Program-made: the position numbers and the translations under genes | From: Stachybotrys elegans | Lineage: Eukaryota > Ascomycota > Sordariomycetes > Hypocreales > Stachybotryaceae | Assembly: GCA_020746835.1 (NCBI GenBank) | Contig: JAGPNK010000009.1 | Location: forward strand, 806,001 to 870,000 | Length of the DNA: 64,000 bases | Direction of reading: 5' to 3' | Part shown: positions 1-10,918 of the stretch, piece after piece | Position numbering within the stretch: position 1 is the first letter of the stretch | How the letters are laid out: the number at the start of each line of letters is the position of its first letter | The notes under the pieces: model-generated | What the model saw: only the letters and a program-made list of their open reading frames with translations | Told to the model about the DNA's origin: nothing | Databases searched by the model: none

Positions 1-287
1 AGGTCCATCACACCTGTGTCCGGGTTCATCGTCAAAGCCCTGCGCGGATATCTTCTCACTAAGTCCGAAATGCGTCAGTGGTGCATGTAGATCATGTCAT
101 TAAGTCCGATGCTGCACTCATGTTTGCGCGACAAAGCAATGACGGGCGAGGATTGTATCGAAAGGCGAGGACTATAAGAAGTCGCAGTCTCTTGATGAAC
201 TGTGTGTGGCCGAGCGAGCATTATCGACACCTTCTTATAAAAGCAATAGGCGTATATTGAAGCTCATATACCAATTTTCTTTCAAAC
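1..287. other. 5' flank of the short-chain dehydrogenase gene
   Basis: No gene is recognised here. It should hold the promoter and leader of the dehydrogenase that starts at 288. Short open frames in this stretch resemble no known family. Confidence 0.5.
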
Positions 288-1206
288 ATGCCTTCAGACA
301 CACCCGTTTGGTTCATTACAGGCGCCGGCACTGGCTTCGGCCAAGCCATTGCAAGAGAGGCTCTCAGCAGAGGGCACAAGGTCATTGCAACGGGCAGGAA
401 GCCTCATACTCTGGTCGAGCTCGAATCCGCGGGTGCCAAGACGCAGCAGTTCGACGTCAATGCTCCTTCCGAGGTTGTTGAGGAGAAGATCAAGGAGGCG
501 GTTGGCTTCTACGGCCGAATCACGCACCTGATCAACGCCGCCGGTTACGTTTTGGAGGGAGCCATCGAAGAAACTTCGTAAGTGGCCGACGTAGCAGGCT
601 ATGTGAATGACATGGCTCCTAACACTCAACAGGGACAAGGAAATATATGACTCGCTCAACACCAACGTCATTGGCGCCATCAGAGTCACCCGTGCAGTCA
701 CCCCCTACATGCGCGCCCAGGGATACGGCTTCATCGCCATCTTCGGCTCCTACTTCAGCTGGGTAGGCCAAGCAGGATGCGGCATGTACAACACCACCAA
801 GTGGGCATGCAGCGGCTTGTCTGAAGGCCTAACGCAAGAGCTCAAGGCCTTTGGCATCACCGTCACCTGTGTTGAACCTGGAGGCTTCCGCACTGCCTTT
901 CTTAACAAGGGCAAGCGGATCACCCCAGAGAAGTCGATGAAAGACGTGTATGAAGGAACTCCGGCGTACGAGTACATGAGGATGATGGACCTTGACGACA
1001 ACCAGCAGCTTGGAGATGTGGCCAAGGGTGCGACAGTCATCGTAGACGTCTTGACACAGACTGGGGTTGCAAAGGATAAGCCAGTTCCGCTACGAGTAGT
1101 TCTCGGAAGCGATTGCGTTGAAGGCATCAGAAGAAAATGTCGTGAGACACTGGCCCTACTGGATGAGTGGGAGGATGTGTTCGTGTCTACAGACATCAAA
1201 GCATAG
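288..1206 (+). CDS. NAD(P)-dependent short-chain dehydrogenase/reductase (classical SDR)
   Basis: Two exons, 288-577 and 633-1206, encode 287 aa. The 55-nt intron (GTAAGT...CAACAG) splits a Ser codon. The Rossmann nucleotide motif TGAGTGFG is at residues 11-18, with NAAG in the first exon. Asn108, Ser136 or Ser139, Tyr149 and Lys153 (YNTTK) supply the SDR catalytic set. Length is normal for a classical single-domain SDR. The family reduces or oxidises alcohol and carbonyl groups with NAD(H) or NADP(H); the substrate cannot be read from the sequence. There is no signal peptide, so it is probably cytosolic. It converges on the lipid gene downstream and no biosynthetic partner lies beside it, so I infer no pathway. 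Confidence 0.93.
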
Positions 1207-1592
1207 AGGCACGAGATTATAGTCGGACAACATACCATATAAACAAATCTTCGCAAACACGTTGCGGTGTTATTCTAGTATTAGTACCACTCAAACTTTT
1301 CCTCCCTGATTAGCCGCGACGTCCCGCTGTGACGTCCCATCCAAACTCGTGATAACATGATCTCGTAATAGCCGTCAGCTGCCCGCAGCAGAAGTGGTTC
1401 GGAGCTAAAAGACAGCCAATGCAGATACAGTTCCCAAAGCAGTGTTTTCCCATTAAAAAGATGATGCAAGCGCGGCACGCTGCGTTCTAGTCTATAAATC
1501 CATGTCCCTCCAGGCTCATGGGGTTCCAGTGTGCACGCAGCCTCCCTGCGCGATGAAGGATGAGAATTGAAACGGGCGGCGGTCGTTGGCTC
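1207..1592. other. Convergent intergenic region (SDR / phosphotransferase 3' ends)
   Basis: This 386-bp stretch separates two convergent genes and should hold both 3' UTRs and polyadenylation sites. I see no coding signal. Confidence 0.6.
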
Positions 1593-3012
1593 TTAGTTCT
1601 GCTTGGCATTCTTGACAGCCTGCTCATACTTGTCCCGGGGGATGGTAAGAGCGTTGATGCCGAGGAAGTCGCAGATGCTCGTGATGACAAGGTAAGCCCA
1701 GCGGAAGTAAGCGATGAAGGCGAAGACAAAGTAGCCCCAGAGATAGAGGAGCTCCAACTCGGCGCTGACCTGGGGGAGACCGAACCGGGGCAAGTTGCCG
1801 ATGATGGCGCCGCCCACAAGCGGTGCCAACATGGTGGTCCAGAAGGGGAAGGGTTGACGCGTCAGATGCGCGAGGATCATCTTGGTGGTCATACGTCCAA
1901 AAACAAACGACATGGTCAAGCAGAAGAGCATCAGGTGGTTCTCGGGCAGCAGAGTGCTGTGGGGAGAATAGAGCCAGAGTCCGATGCAGAGGGTGTACAC
2001 AATCATGGGCGTCCACTCCAGGAAGACGGGAGCGACGGGCAGGTTTCGCTTTCGGCGCGCCTGGACAACATTGTAGACGCAGAAGGGGATATGCGTCAGG
2101 ACCAAGGACGTCACAATGAGACCAATCCAGATATCCAAGAAGGTGGTCTGGCCCAGGAGATCAGCTCGGGGAACCTGATCACCCACAAAAAAGGTCAGGG
2201 GCTTGGTCCACAGCTCCGGCCCGTAGATTCCAGAGACGATCATGAAGCCGCAGGCCAGCAGAAGGCCTTCGGTAGGGCCATTGACGTAGCCCAGGTAGAG
2301 CGTGTGGGTATGGTACGTCTCCCAGGTCGAGAAGAACATGGGCAAGCAGGGACACAGGGCGGTGAAGACACCAGCAGGGCTTGGACCCAATCCCATGGCG
2401 GCCGTCTCGAGCAAGCTACCCAGCGTGCAGTTGAGGGAATCGATGCCGTGGTCGAAGAGCTCTCCTAGACCGCTGGAGGTGCCTGTTCGTCTGGCCTGCT
2501 TTCCATCGACGTTGTCCATAGTCTGGTACATGAACAGTCCCAGAGCAAAGCTAAAGTACAGCCAGGAAGGGCCCTGCAGATTTCCGGTCAGAACTTGTAC
2601 AGAGCACGTTGTAACGAACATTAAATACACATACGGGTCCCACCAAGTCTGGCATAAAGATAGCCAGAAGAGCGACATTTGCTAGAATGAAGACGAAGCC
2701 CAGAAGGGTGACCATATTGGGAGCAAGCCATAGCGGCAGGATCTTCACAAAGGTATTCCACTACTAGACAATCAGCTGCTGCACCAACAGAAGGCATAGC
2801 TGGCAAGTATTGCGTACCCAGGGGCCGAGTATATACTTGGAGACGGGAGACAAGTCGACGGCCGAGTATTTGTACGATCGCAGATGAATGAGCGCGTCGT
2901 CCGAGATGCACTCGGCAACTGCCTGTTCTACAACAACCGTCAGTAGCCATCCATCTATCTCCTAAAGAGACCAAGGCGAAAATCGCTCGGACATACTAGT
3001 ATTGGGTGCCAT
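1593..3012 (-). CDS. EPT1: CDP-alcohol phosphotransferase (ethanolamine-/cholinephosphotransferase)
   Basis: Four exons (3012-2997, 2927-2818, 2760-2635, 2573-1593) encode 410 aa; the first exon is only 16 nt. The family signature DG-x2-AR-x8-G-x3-D-x3-D is complete: Asp107, Gly108, Ala111, Arg112, Gly121, Asp125 and Asp129. The N-terminus has the usual YKYSAVD...SKYIL stretch, and the rest is hydrophobic with several membrane helices. The enzyme transfers phospho-ethanolamine or phospho-choline from the CDP-alcohol to diacylglycerol, the last Kennedy-pathway step, in ER or Golgi membrane. Length matches yeast Ept1 and Cpt1 (about 390-400 aa). The sequence does not show which headgroup is preferred, so the symbol stands for the EPT1/CPT1 family. 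Confidence 0.95.
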
Positions 3013-4050
3013 GGTCGCAGATGTCTCAGTAGGCCGGAAGGACGTGGAGAGCAGACCGATCGCGCGGTCTAACGAGGAGAATCGGCTCGAGGCGGGGGGT
3101 CAGAAAAGGCCAGGTCTGGACGTTGAGGAGGGAGAGGAGTTGAAGCCGAGAGGGCTCGACAGGCTCGCAGCAGAAAGTGCCCCAACAGAGGAGAGAATTC
3201 GACCGTGTCAAGAGACAGATGGCATGAGGGGCAGCCGACAATTGTGACGAAAGCGAGCCTTGACCGCCAAGGTGTGCGTTTGACTGGCACTGGTCTGCCG
3301 CCAAAAAGTTTTAGGCCCGCCGTTGAGGTCTGGCGGCATGCGACGGCCCCTGAGTCCTGGGAACAGCCCCTCCACCCTCGTTCAATTTGTTGTGGCCCAG
3401 ATCGGCCAGGGGGAGAAGGGGATTTGGGAAAGGCAATTTTAACTGCCAATCACAGCATATGGATGGATATCCATCCGCAAGTGGAATCTTGTTGCACGTG
3501 AAGTCGCTCTTGGTAGATTACACCCAAGGACTCCCGATCCGATTCCACGCTCCCGCTGCGCCGTCGTTCTAGGCGAGGCTTCCGTTTGGCATGTGGCTTG
3601 ATCGATTGACTTCCATGACGGATGTAGAGAAGCCGAACAGGAATCTAGAATTCGGCAGCCTGACATCATACATGGTGTAGTTAACTGTCCAATCGCAGCG
3701 TGAATTACTATGGGTTCGGATTCTGCATTTTGATCCTTGCCCCTGATAGGCCAGCCATGAAGACTGTATTCAACGTCGTGCCTGTAGACCCCTTATTTTC
3801 CCTTATCAAATGTTACCGGGGGATGCATTTGATTAACCTTGTCACGAGCAAATGAAATCACGTTCAGACAGATACTGCATCGTGTGGTATGGACCATGGT
3901 GGAATTAGTGGTATTAGGAGCTGACAAGCTCATATCTGCCGTGGTCAAATAACGCAATCCGTCCCATGCTAACACCGTAGAAACCCGAATTTAATGCCAG
4001 AACCCATGATGCATACGCGCCTTCACCAATGAAGATATGGTCTCCTCCGC
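3013..4050. other. Intergenic region upstream of the phosphotransferase gene
   Basis: About 1 kb between two minus-strand genes. It should contain the EPT1/CPT1 promoter and leader and the 3' UTR of the GPI-protein gene. Open frames here overlap in several frames with no codon bias or family resemblance. Confidence 0.5.
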
Positions 4051-4731
4051 TTACAGCATGGCGAAGCCAGCAAACAGAGTGCCGAGCACAATGGCCAGGC
4101 CATAGGTTCGGCCGACAGCCACGGTGGCGGCTGAGTCCCGATCATCGTTGTCATCACCACCAGCATTGTCGAAGTTGCCATTGGTTGCGAGGCTGGGTCC
4201 GGTGCTGGTCGAGGTGGGCGCGCCAGAGGTGGTCGTGGCGTTGGGGCGAGAGGGGTCACGAGCACCGCAAGGGTGGTCCTCGCGGCAAGCAGATGCGCAG
4301 GCGTTGTTTCGGCCACAGGCGGTGACGCACTGGTTGCCCCATTCCTGGCAGATGTGGAAGGGGAGAGTGACGGTGTACTCGGTCATGTTGGGAGCGAGGC
4401 CATTGCCGCAGATGCAGCGGAAGTCAAGCGTTTCCTATAGGAACAAATCAGTTCAAAGTCCAGCAGCGAACGGACGGCAACAGTCATACCGGCTCGCAAG
4501 TGTTGACGTCGGTGGTGCCGGGCTCGAACTGCTCGCAGATGGATGGGCAGGTCGCCAGCTCGTTATCACACCAGTACTCTAACAGAATATTAGCCAAGGC
4601 TCTGCTCACGGGATTCATCAGAACCAACCTCGCGTGCTGATGTCGATGGACTCGGGATCGATGTGGTATTGCACCTGGGCAGCCACGAGGCCAGTGGCCA
4701 AGGCGAAGGCGATGGTTCGGAGAGAAAGCAT
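4051..4731 (-). CDS. GPI-anchored, cysteine-rich extracellular protein (DUF7707-like)
   Basis: Three exons (4731-4629, 4578-4490, 4434-4051) encode 191 aa. Residues 1-18 form a signal peptide (MLSLRTIAFALATGLVAA). A compact region with 12 cysteines follows, beginning YWCDNELATCPSIC and ending near HPCGA. Next come a Ser/Thr-rich stalk and a hydrophobic C-terminal tail typical of a GPI attachment signal. The arrangement matches what I know of the fungal DUF7707 family of secreted or wall proteins, whose biochemical function is unknown. It should sit at the plasma membrane or in the cell wall. The family name is from memory and should be checked by a profile search; the secreted, Cys-rich, GPI-anchored character is directly visible. 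Confidence 0.88.
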
Positions 4732-5583
4732 TGTAATGTTGGGAGGTGGTGGTATTAAAATCGAGGTAATATGGGAGATATGTCGGAAATATTATTTAAC
4801 GTCTTGAAGAACGAAGTTAGCACCTTCTTCGCGGAGAATGACGGGAGGATGACGGTTCCTGTGCGGTCGTCGGTCGAGCTCTGGCGAAGGCAAGACAGCA
4901 GATGAGGGAACGGGCAGGCAAGGGGGCTGCAGGGACTCACAATACGGATCAAGATATGCAGCAAGAGCAAGCAAACGAATGGACAAAGCGAGGGACGAGG
5001 TAGCAACAGCTAAGTGGTTGATAACGAGAGACAACCCGAGAGGAAGAAGAAAATCCGACTCTGGTGGAGGAAGAGGGAGGAGGGAGAAGATAGAAGCCGG
5101 GGCTCAGACAAAATAAGGCAACCGACAAGGAGGAGCTACGAGCAGGCTAAGGGACTACGGCACTGCAATGTGAGACCCCCCAACCCGCCGACACCCCGAA
5201 CGCCCCATCCATCCATCCGCTGCGGCTCGGCTGCAGACAATCGCGAAGAACAGCCCTGGTAAAGCGAGAGAGGCAAGGCAGGGGAGCAACGGAGCAGCCT
5301 GGGCCTAGCCCCGGTTGGGCTGGTCGTATTCAGTTGGAGCCAAGCTGGGGAGTCCGGAATAATGGGCAGGCTTTTTTCTTTTTTCTTTTTTGCTTGACTG
5401 CGCGCCCACGCTAGCCGCGAGCGCCACGGCAGGCTAGGTGTGTGTGAAATTACCATGCAGTGCTCTGTACCATGTGGCCTGAAAACCTTCAGAATTACTT
5501 ATTATTTTGGCAGCACGGACTCTTGGTCAACGGAACAGGGCCTGGCCAGCCAACAGCACTCGGTAGAGTGTTTTTCTTTCTTC

Positions 5584-5620
5584 CTTGCTTATTGCTTTGC
5601 TTTGCTTTGCTTTGCTGTGC
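5584..5620. repeat. TTTGC pentanucleotide repeat
   Basis: About five consecutive TTTGC-type units in the gene-free interval. This is an ordinary microsatellite. Confidence 0.7.
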
Positions 5621-5722
5621 TGGCCAGGGGAGCGACATGGTCTGCATGTCTTACAAGGAACGCACTATTGAACAGCAACAAATACGGGGTCGAACCACAG
5701 TCCGTCCACCGCCGTAGTGTCC

Positions 5723-5752
5723 ACCTCAGGCAATACTACCTCAGGCAATACC
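5723..5752. repeat. 15-bp tandem duplication
   Basis: Two adjacent copies of ACCTCAGGCAATACY differ only at the last base. Confidence 0.85.
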
Positions 5753-7466
5753 AGTCGGAGCCAGAGGGTGTGATAAGAATTCGTCTAGTCTGGGCGCGCC
5801 CGCCACCTTCTCGTATCGCATCGCATCATATCGTATCGTACATACATATGTGGTCTAGATGCTTGGGTGGTATGGATGATGAGAGCGTCATGGTATTGGA
5901 CGGGAGACATGCACGAATTGTTCGCTCGACGACAAGATGAACAGCGTCTGGGCTACGGCACAGCCGGTCGTAGGCCAGGGTGTAGGTTGCATTGATGACG
6001 GATTTCCACAGCAAGAGGTGGGAACAAATCCAATGCCAATTAATTATGGGAAAAGTCCCCCCTTCCGCCATAATTGCCATCTTATCATGTTGATGACCCA
6101 GACTTTATCTGTAACAAAAGGTTGGTACCGGGGGCCCAAGAGTGCAGAAATCAAGAATATGCCCCTAACCAGGGGCTCCTTCGACCATGTCATCAACTTC
6201 GACCTGCAATCCTTGGACCGTCTGCCTCGGTTGGTCTTCGTGTCTACTCTTTTTCCCAGTACGGAATCCAAACACTTGATCACCCGTCGATCCAGGTGTG
6301 GCCGAAACATTGATTTTGTCTTTCCCCATACACCTATTAGCGCCATCACCAGATAGGCTGGTCATCGTACATGGCACCCGCAAGCCCAGCTACCCAAGTA
6401 TGCAATGCAATGTGACTGCAGCAACACGAGACACAGTTGTGCTCGTATAAAGCCAGGTGCCGCATGCAGTTGAGGGGGGGATACGTAATCCTTCTGCATC
6501 TACTCCAACTCGGCTCACGCCTGGCCGCCCACGCTTCCTATCGCGGAGCATCGAAATTCCACCCGGTTCTTTCTCCATACGCCCATCGAATTGCTGAATC
6601 AAGCTTTCGATTAGACGTTCTACTGTTATTTTAAAAATACCTTCTCCATACCTCTACCCAAGCACCCACCTGTCCTGCCTTGGGAGGTAGGTAGCTTAGC
6701 AGCAGGGCCGTTCACCCAAGGGAGGGCCTAAGTAGAGCGGCGTGCGTCATCTGATACTAGTACCCGAGGTATGTAGGTAGAAACTAGCAGAGGCACGTTC
6801 GAGATCCGAGACGCGACATCAATACCGTATGGACGGGTGTCTGTGATTTGTTATTGTTGTTGGCGTTATTGTTGTCTTGCCCGTCGTTTCCAGAATCCAT
6901 CCCAGTCCAGTTCTTTCAGGAAATCATCATATCGTTAGGAGAAGGGAAGAATCCAAACACGAATCTGCTCATGTTGACCTCCATGTTAGATGACTAAGTC
7001 ACAAACTGAAGCTGGGGTCAGGGCCTAGCCAGATGGAGCAGTAGCAGTTCGGGGTGATTGTTGATGACATGGATGATGGTTCGCCTGTGGAGACGACAGC
7101 AATTCTTGTGATGCTACTCCGTACTCCGTACAGGTAATCGATGCCACATTGGACATTGGGGGCAACGCACAATTACCTGGTACTTACAGAATACACAATT
7201 TGTTGTCGTTCGTCACAAGCTGTGGCATTCATTGGCGATAGCAATCACACCTGGCATCCATCGCAGCAAATAGTTCATCGACCCCGTGCTATCTGTCATA
7301 ATACCAAATTCCATCTTCGCGCCGTCCCGTTCTCCCTTCCTTCGGTTTCTCACGCCATCGGACGATTCAATCCCCCTCTGATCGAGACCAGCCTAGACCG
7401 CCGGCGCGGCTCATCAACGACAGCTGGCCATTGAGACATTGATGCACACTGTTCTTGTATAATCGA

Positions 7467-8301
7467 ATGGCATCAACGGTAGGCACACGCTCTGCCCACA
7501 CCGTTTCCGACGGCGGCCCGTCGCCAGCGAGACCTGCGGAGACGACACATGAGCCCACGGCCGCCGCCAGTGCTGCTGTTGTTGCATCGACCCTCGTCAC
7601 CGAGCCCATGTTTCAAGACGACAGCCAAATAGACCACCATACCGCCGACGACGCTTCCCAGGCAACCCTCTCGCCAAGCTCCCTCACGTCCCCAGTCTTC
7701 TGGCAGACGTCGAGCCTGCACAGGCGCACCACCTCAAACATGTCCGCCGAGTCGGTGCTCCCTGCCGGGGCCATCACGCTCCGCGACAACGAGACGAGCG
7801 ACTACAACGACCGCAACAGTGCGTGCTGGGCCAAGAGGGTAGAGGTCAACAACTACACGGTTGTGAACGGCAGCTCCACCAACATCGGCGCCTTTGTCGT
7901 CTGGAACATCAGGGTCGAAACGTTGAGTGTAAGTCTAACGGATGCCGGCTGCCGGCGGCTGGTCTGGAGAGTAAGAGGAATAACACGCGCTTATAGGGAA
8001 GTTATATGAGTATACGAAAACGATACTCTGAGTTTGACGACTTTCGAAGACAATTATGCCAGTCCTTCCCCAACTCCGAAGCCGCTGTACCTACGCTGCC
8101 TCCCAAGAGTGTCGTGTCAAAGTTCCGGCCGAGGTTTCTAGAGAAGAGAAGAGCCGGGCTTCAATATTTCCTGAAGTAAGATATTCTCGATCCCGCTGTG
8201 GGTGAATATCCAGGGCCTGCGCTAATCCATGTGGCAGCTGCATTCTCCTTAACCCGGAGTTCTCGGGGTCGCCCGTTCTTAAAGACTTCTTGTTTGCCTG
8301 A
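7467..8301 (+). CDS. YPT35: PX-domain endosomal/vacuolar protein, YPT35 type
   Basis: Three exons (7467-7928, 7997-8175, 8238-8301) encode 234 aa. The first ATG in frame is 7467. Residues 1 to about 110 are low-complexity and rich in Ser, Thr and Ala. A phosphoinositide-binding PX domain fills the rest: it begins near CWAKRVEVNNYTVVNG, has the basic RKRYSEFDDFR stretch, then PPK and FLEKRRAGLQYFL, and ends LLNPEFSGSPVLKDFLF. That short-N-terminus plus C-terminal-PX layout is the YPT35 one. In yeast, Ypt35 sits on endosomes and vacuoles and recruits the lipid-transfer protein Vps13. Another small PX protein is possible, but sorting nexins such as Atg20 are longer and carry BAR domains. Confidence 0.85.
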
Positions 8302-8712
8302 GCGGCGCTGCTGAAAGCCTTGAAGACTGCCAAGTTCCACTCATGGCTGTGCAAGGCCACCAAGACTCAGCTTCATATGATTTAAATGGACTGGGGTGCG
8401 CCTGGTTATATGCAAATGCCGCTTCGCTCCAGAATCAGCACCTAGGTTCACCACGAGAATGCCTCTCATGCGCTTCACATGCTTTGGGCGCGCTGTACGG
8501 CGCACGAGGCACACAGCCATGATACGCGAACCCCGCTCAAAGCACGGCACGATTGCGCCGGAAATCCACTTTCTTTACAACAATTACGATGTTGCAACTT
8601 GCTGTATCCACGTTGAGACGAAAGTCTAACTGCCAAGGAATAGCGTGCACTACATAGGGCGGGTTAGGTGCGCTTCTTGAGCTGATGGCACTGGCAACAT
8701 CAGTGTCAGCAG
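8302..8712. other. Intergenic region, YPT35 to IQM-like gene
   Basis: This 411-bp gap between same-strand genes should contain a terminator region and a promoter. No further coding signal is seen. Confidence 0.5.
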
Positions 8713-10458
8713 ATGGAACCGTGGCGACCTTCTCGCAAATATTTAACGACCCCCAATCAACCCCAAATCCAACAACTACCTATGGCGTCACCTTCCGAAC
8801 CCCCACCAGGGTCGCACGCATACATGGCGTCATTGGTGCCGCCGTCCAAACAGGAATTCCAGCGCATCGCCCGCGTGCAGGAGCAGAAGGAAGCAGAAGC
8901 TAGATGTCGCCTGGAGGAACAGAAACGCAAGCTCGTCCAGCAACAGAAGAAGCGTGCATCCATGGCCACAGCATTTGGCGACGAGCAGGCGTCAGCCGCA
9001 CGCAAGATTCAGCGCACGTTTCGAGGATACCGCTCAAGACGCGAGCTCAAAGGTTTATCGCTCGATGCAAATACGAGATGGATTACGGCTATCCGCGAGG
9101 CTCAGTTTCGAGAGTACGCCAGGTCCAACGCAAAGGGCACCAGCAAAATAACACCAAACGAAGTCGCCGATGGCGAGGAGCAAGCGTCGCCTGCAAAGCA
9201 GTCGTGGAAGAGAGCTGCAATCGTCGCACGAAGAGCTGGTCTCGACGACCGCGTCCCGAGCTCCTCGACATCATCCTCAGAAGATGCGCCTAATGGATCT
9301 TCACAGCTACGCAAGGCGCAAAAGAAGCGACCAAAGGAAGCGCGCATGATGGGGCTCAAGTATTTTCTCGAGATGGTCGACCTTAAACACAGACACGGGA
9401 GCAACTTGCGGAAGTACCACGAGGTATGGAAGAAGTCAGATACCAAGGAGAATTTCTTCCACTGGCTCGACTACGGGGAAGGACGGAATATTGACCTCGA
9501 GTCATGTCCTCGCGACAAGCTGGACAGGGACCAAGTGCGCTATCTTTCAAGAGAAGAACGCCAGTATTATGTCGTGACGGCGGATTCCGAAGGCCGCCTG
9601 TGCTGGGCAAAGAACGGTGCACGCATCGACACAACCGAACGATTCAAGGACAGTATTCACGGCATCGTTCCCTCTGACGACCCGACACCAGCATATGTCC
9701 CCCGAGACGACCACTCCTTCTACGGCACCGGGAGCGAGAGCTCCTCGATTTCATCCTCCCTGAGCTCGGTGGATAAAATATCGTCTGCAGGCAAGGATGG
9801 TGAAGATGGCGCAGATCCAGCGCGAGTTGTGAAGAAGGCAAAGTATGTGTCGCCTTCCTATATCTTGAGGAAGTTGCTTGGCAAGCCTGTCAAGAAGAAC
9901 AAATGGATCTTTGTCGCCGACACCTCGTTCCGGCTGTACGTCGGCATCAAGAACTCTGGTGTATTCCAGCACTCGTCGTTCCTGCAGGGCAGCCGCATCG
10001 CAGCTGCCGGCCTCATCAAGATCAAGAATGGGCGCTTGGCATCTCTATCACCTTTAAGCGGCCATTACCGACCTCCAGCGTCCAACTTTCACTCGTTTGT
10101 ACGGAGCCTCAGGCAGGCCGGAGTGGACATGAGTCATGTGTCCATGTCCAAGTCCTATGCCCTTCTCATCGGACTCGAATCGTATATGAAGACGAAGCAA
10201 AAGAGCAAGCATCTGGTAGAGGGGGCGGCGCGCCGCCGTGATAAGATTCTCGCACCGGATGAGGTCCGCAGGCAAGACGAGGCAGCCCGCGACACGAGCC
10301 AGAGTGCAGAGAAGGAGAGACAATTTCTCCAGAAGCAGATGGAGGAAGAGGAGGCGATGAGAGAAGAGAACCAGATTGGAGCCAAGGTGATGCAGAAGCT
10401 TGGGGCAATTGCCCGAGAGCCCAAGGGGCAGAAGGGGGATGAAGGGTCGGATCCATGA
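8713..10458 (+). CDS. IQ-motif calmodulin-binding protein, similar to plant IQM proteins
   Basis: An intronless 581-aa frame. An IQ motif (KIQRTFRGYRSRREL, about residues 97-112) should bind calmodulin. The middle and C-terminal parts carry a large conserved region: LDYGEGRNIDLESCPRDKLD, then RYLSREERQYYVV, then KWIFVADTSFRLYVGIK with FQHSSFL, and SGHYRPPASNF. This order of blocks is what I know from plant IQM proteins. The C-terminus is a charged coiled-coil-like stretch. An ATG at 8782 is an alternative start that would drop 23 residues. Function in fungi is not established; a calcium/calmodulin-linked role is inferred from the IQ motif only. Confidence 0.88.
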   Translation: MEPWRPSRKYLTTPNQPQIQQLPMASPSEPPPGSHAYMASLVPPSKQEFQRIARVQEQKEAEARCRLEEQKRKLVQQQKKRASMATAFGDEQASAARKIQRTFRGYRSRRELKGLSLDANTRWITAIREAQFREYARSNAKGTSKITPNEVADGEEQASPAKQSWKRAAIVARRAGLDDRVPSSSTSSSEDAPNGSSQLRKAQKKRPKEARMMGLKYFLEMVDLKHRHGSNLRKYHEVWKKSDTKENFFHWLDYGEGRNIDLESCPRDKLDRDQVRYLSREERQYYVVTADSEGRLCWAKNGARIDTTERFKDSIHGIVPSDDPTPAYVPRDDHSFYGTGSESSSISSSLSSVDKISSAGKDGEDGADPARVVKKAKYVSPSYILRKLLGKPVKKNKWIFVADTSFRLYVGIKNSGVFQHSSFLQGSRIAAAGLIKIKNGRLASLSPLSGHYRPPASNFHSFVRSLRQAGVDMSHVSMSKSYALLIGLESYMKTKQKSKHLVEGAARRRDKILAPDEVRRQDEAARDTSQSAEKERQFLQKQMEEEEAMREENQIGAKVMQKLGAIAREPKGQKGDEGSDP

Positions 10459-10918
10459 TGATTTTATGCAATACCCAGAACTCTATTTCGCTACATATAC
10501 CCATCAGTGTTACTTATGAATAGTTGCGATGATGAAAATATAATACATTCGCCTTTGAAAGACAACCCCTATGTTCTGCGTGCCCCGATTGCAATTGTGA
10601 TATGGGCGTGTGCATGCACTGGACTCGATGCGGATCAAGCTGAGTGCGGGGGTCGCTGAGACAAGAACCGCTTCTACCTAGCGTTTGGACTGCTGAACAG
10701 AGCGCTGTGGGCAAATGGTGCAGCGCCTGAATCACGCCCCTAAATGCAGCCCAGGCGTCCTGGTCAGCATAGACGTCGCCAAAAGGCACTCCACGCCTGT
10801 CGCACGAAATAATCAGTTCAATTGACCATCGCCAAAACATCTCCAAGTCACGCGTTGCGGTCGCATAAACGGAGCCCAGTAATCAGCAAAGCCATGCCAG
10901 GGCATTCCTCAGCTGCCA
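10459..10918. other. Intergenic region, IQM-like gene to SAS4
   Basis: 460 bp between same-strand genes. No additional gene is seen. Confidence 0.5.

Larger units (their letters stand above)
4732..7466. other. 2.7-kb divergent intergenic region without a recognisable gene
   Basis: The region lies between the divergent GPI-protein and YPT35 genes and should contain both promoters. It holds a TTTGC pentamer run near 5584-5620, a 15-bp tandem duplication at 5723-5752, and low-complexity purine-rich sequence around 5035-5100. The open frames show neither codon bias nor recognisable domains. An unannotated non-coding RNA cannot be excluded from sequence alone. Confidence 0.5.

Noticed and set aside
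1560..2468. 302-aa frame on the plus strand
   Set aside because: Exact antisense shadow of the conserved EPT1/CPT1 coding exon.
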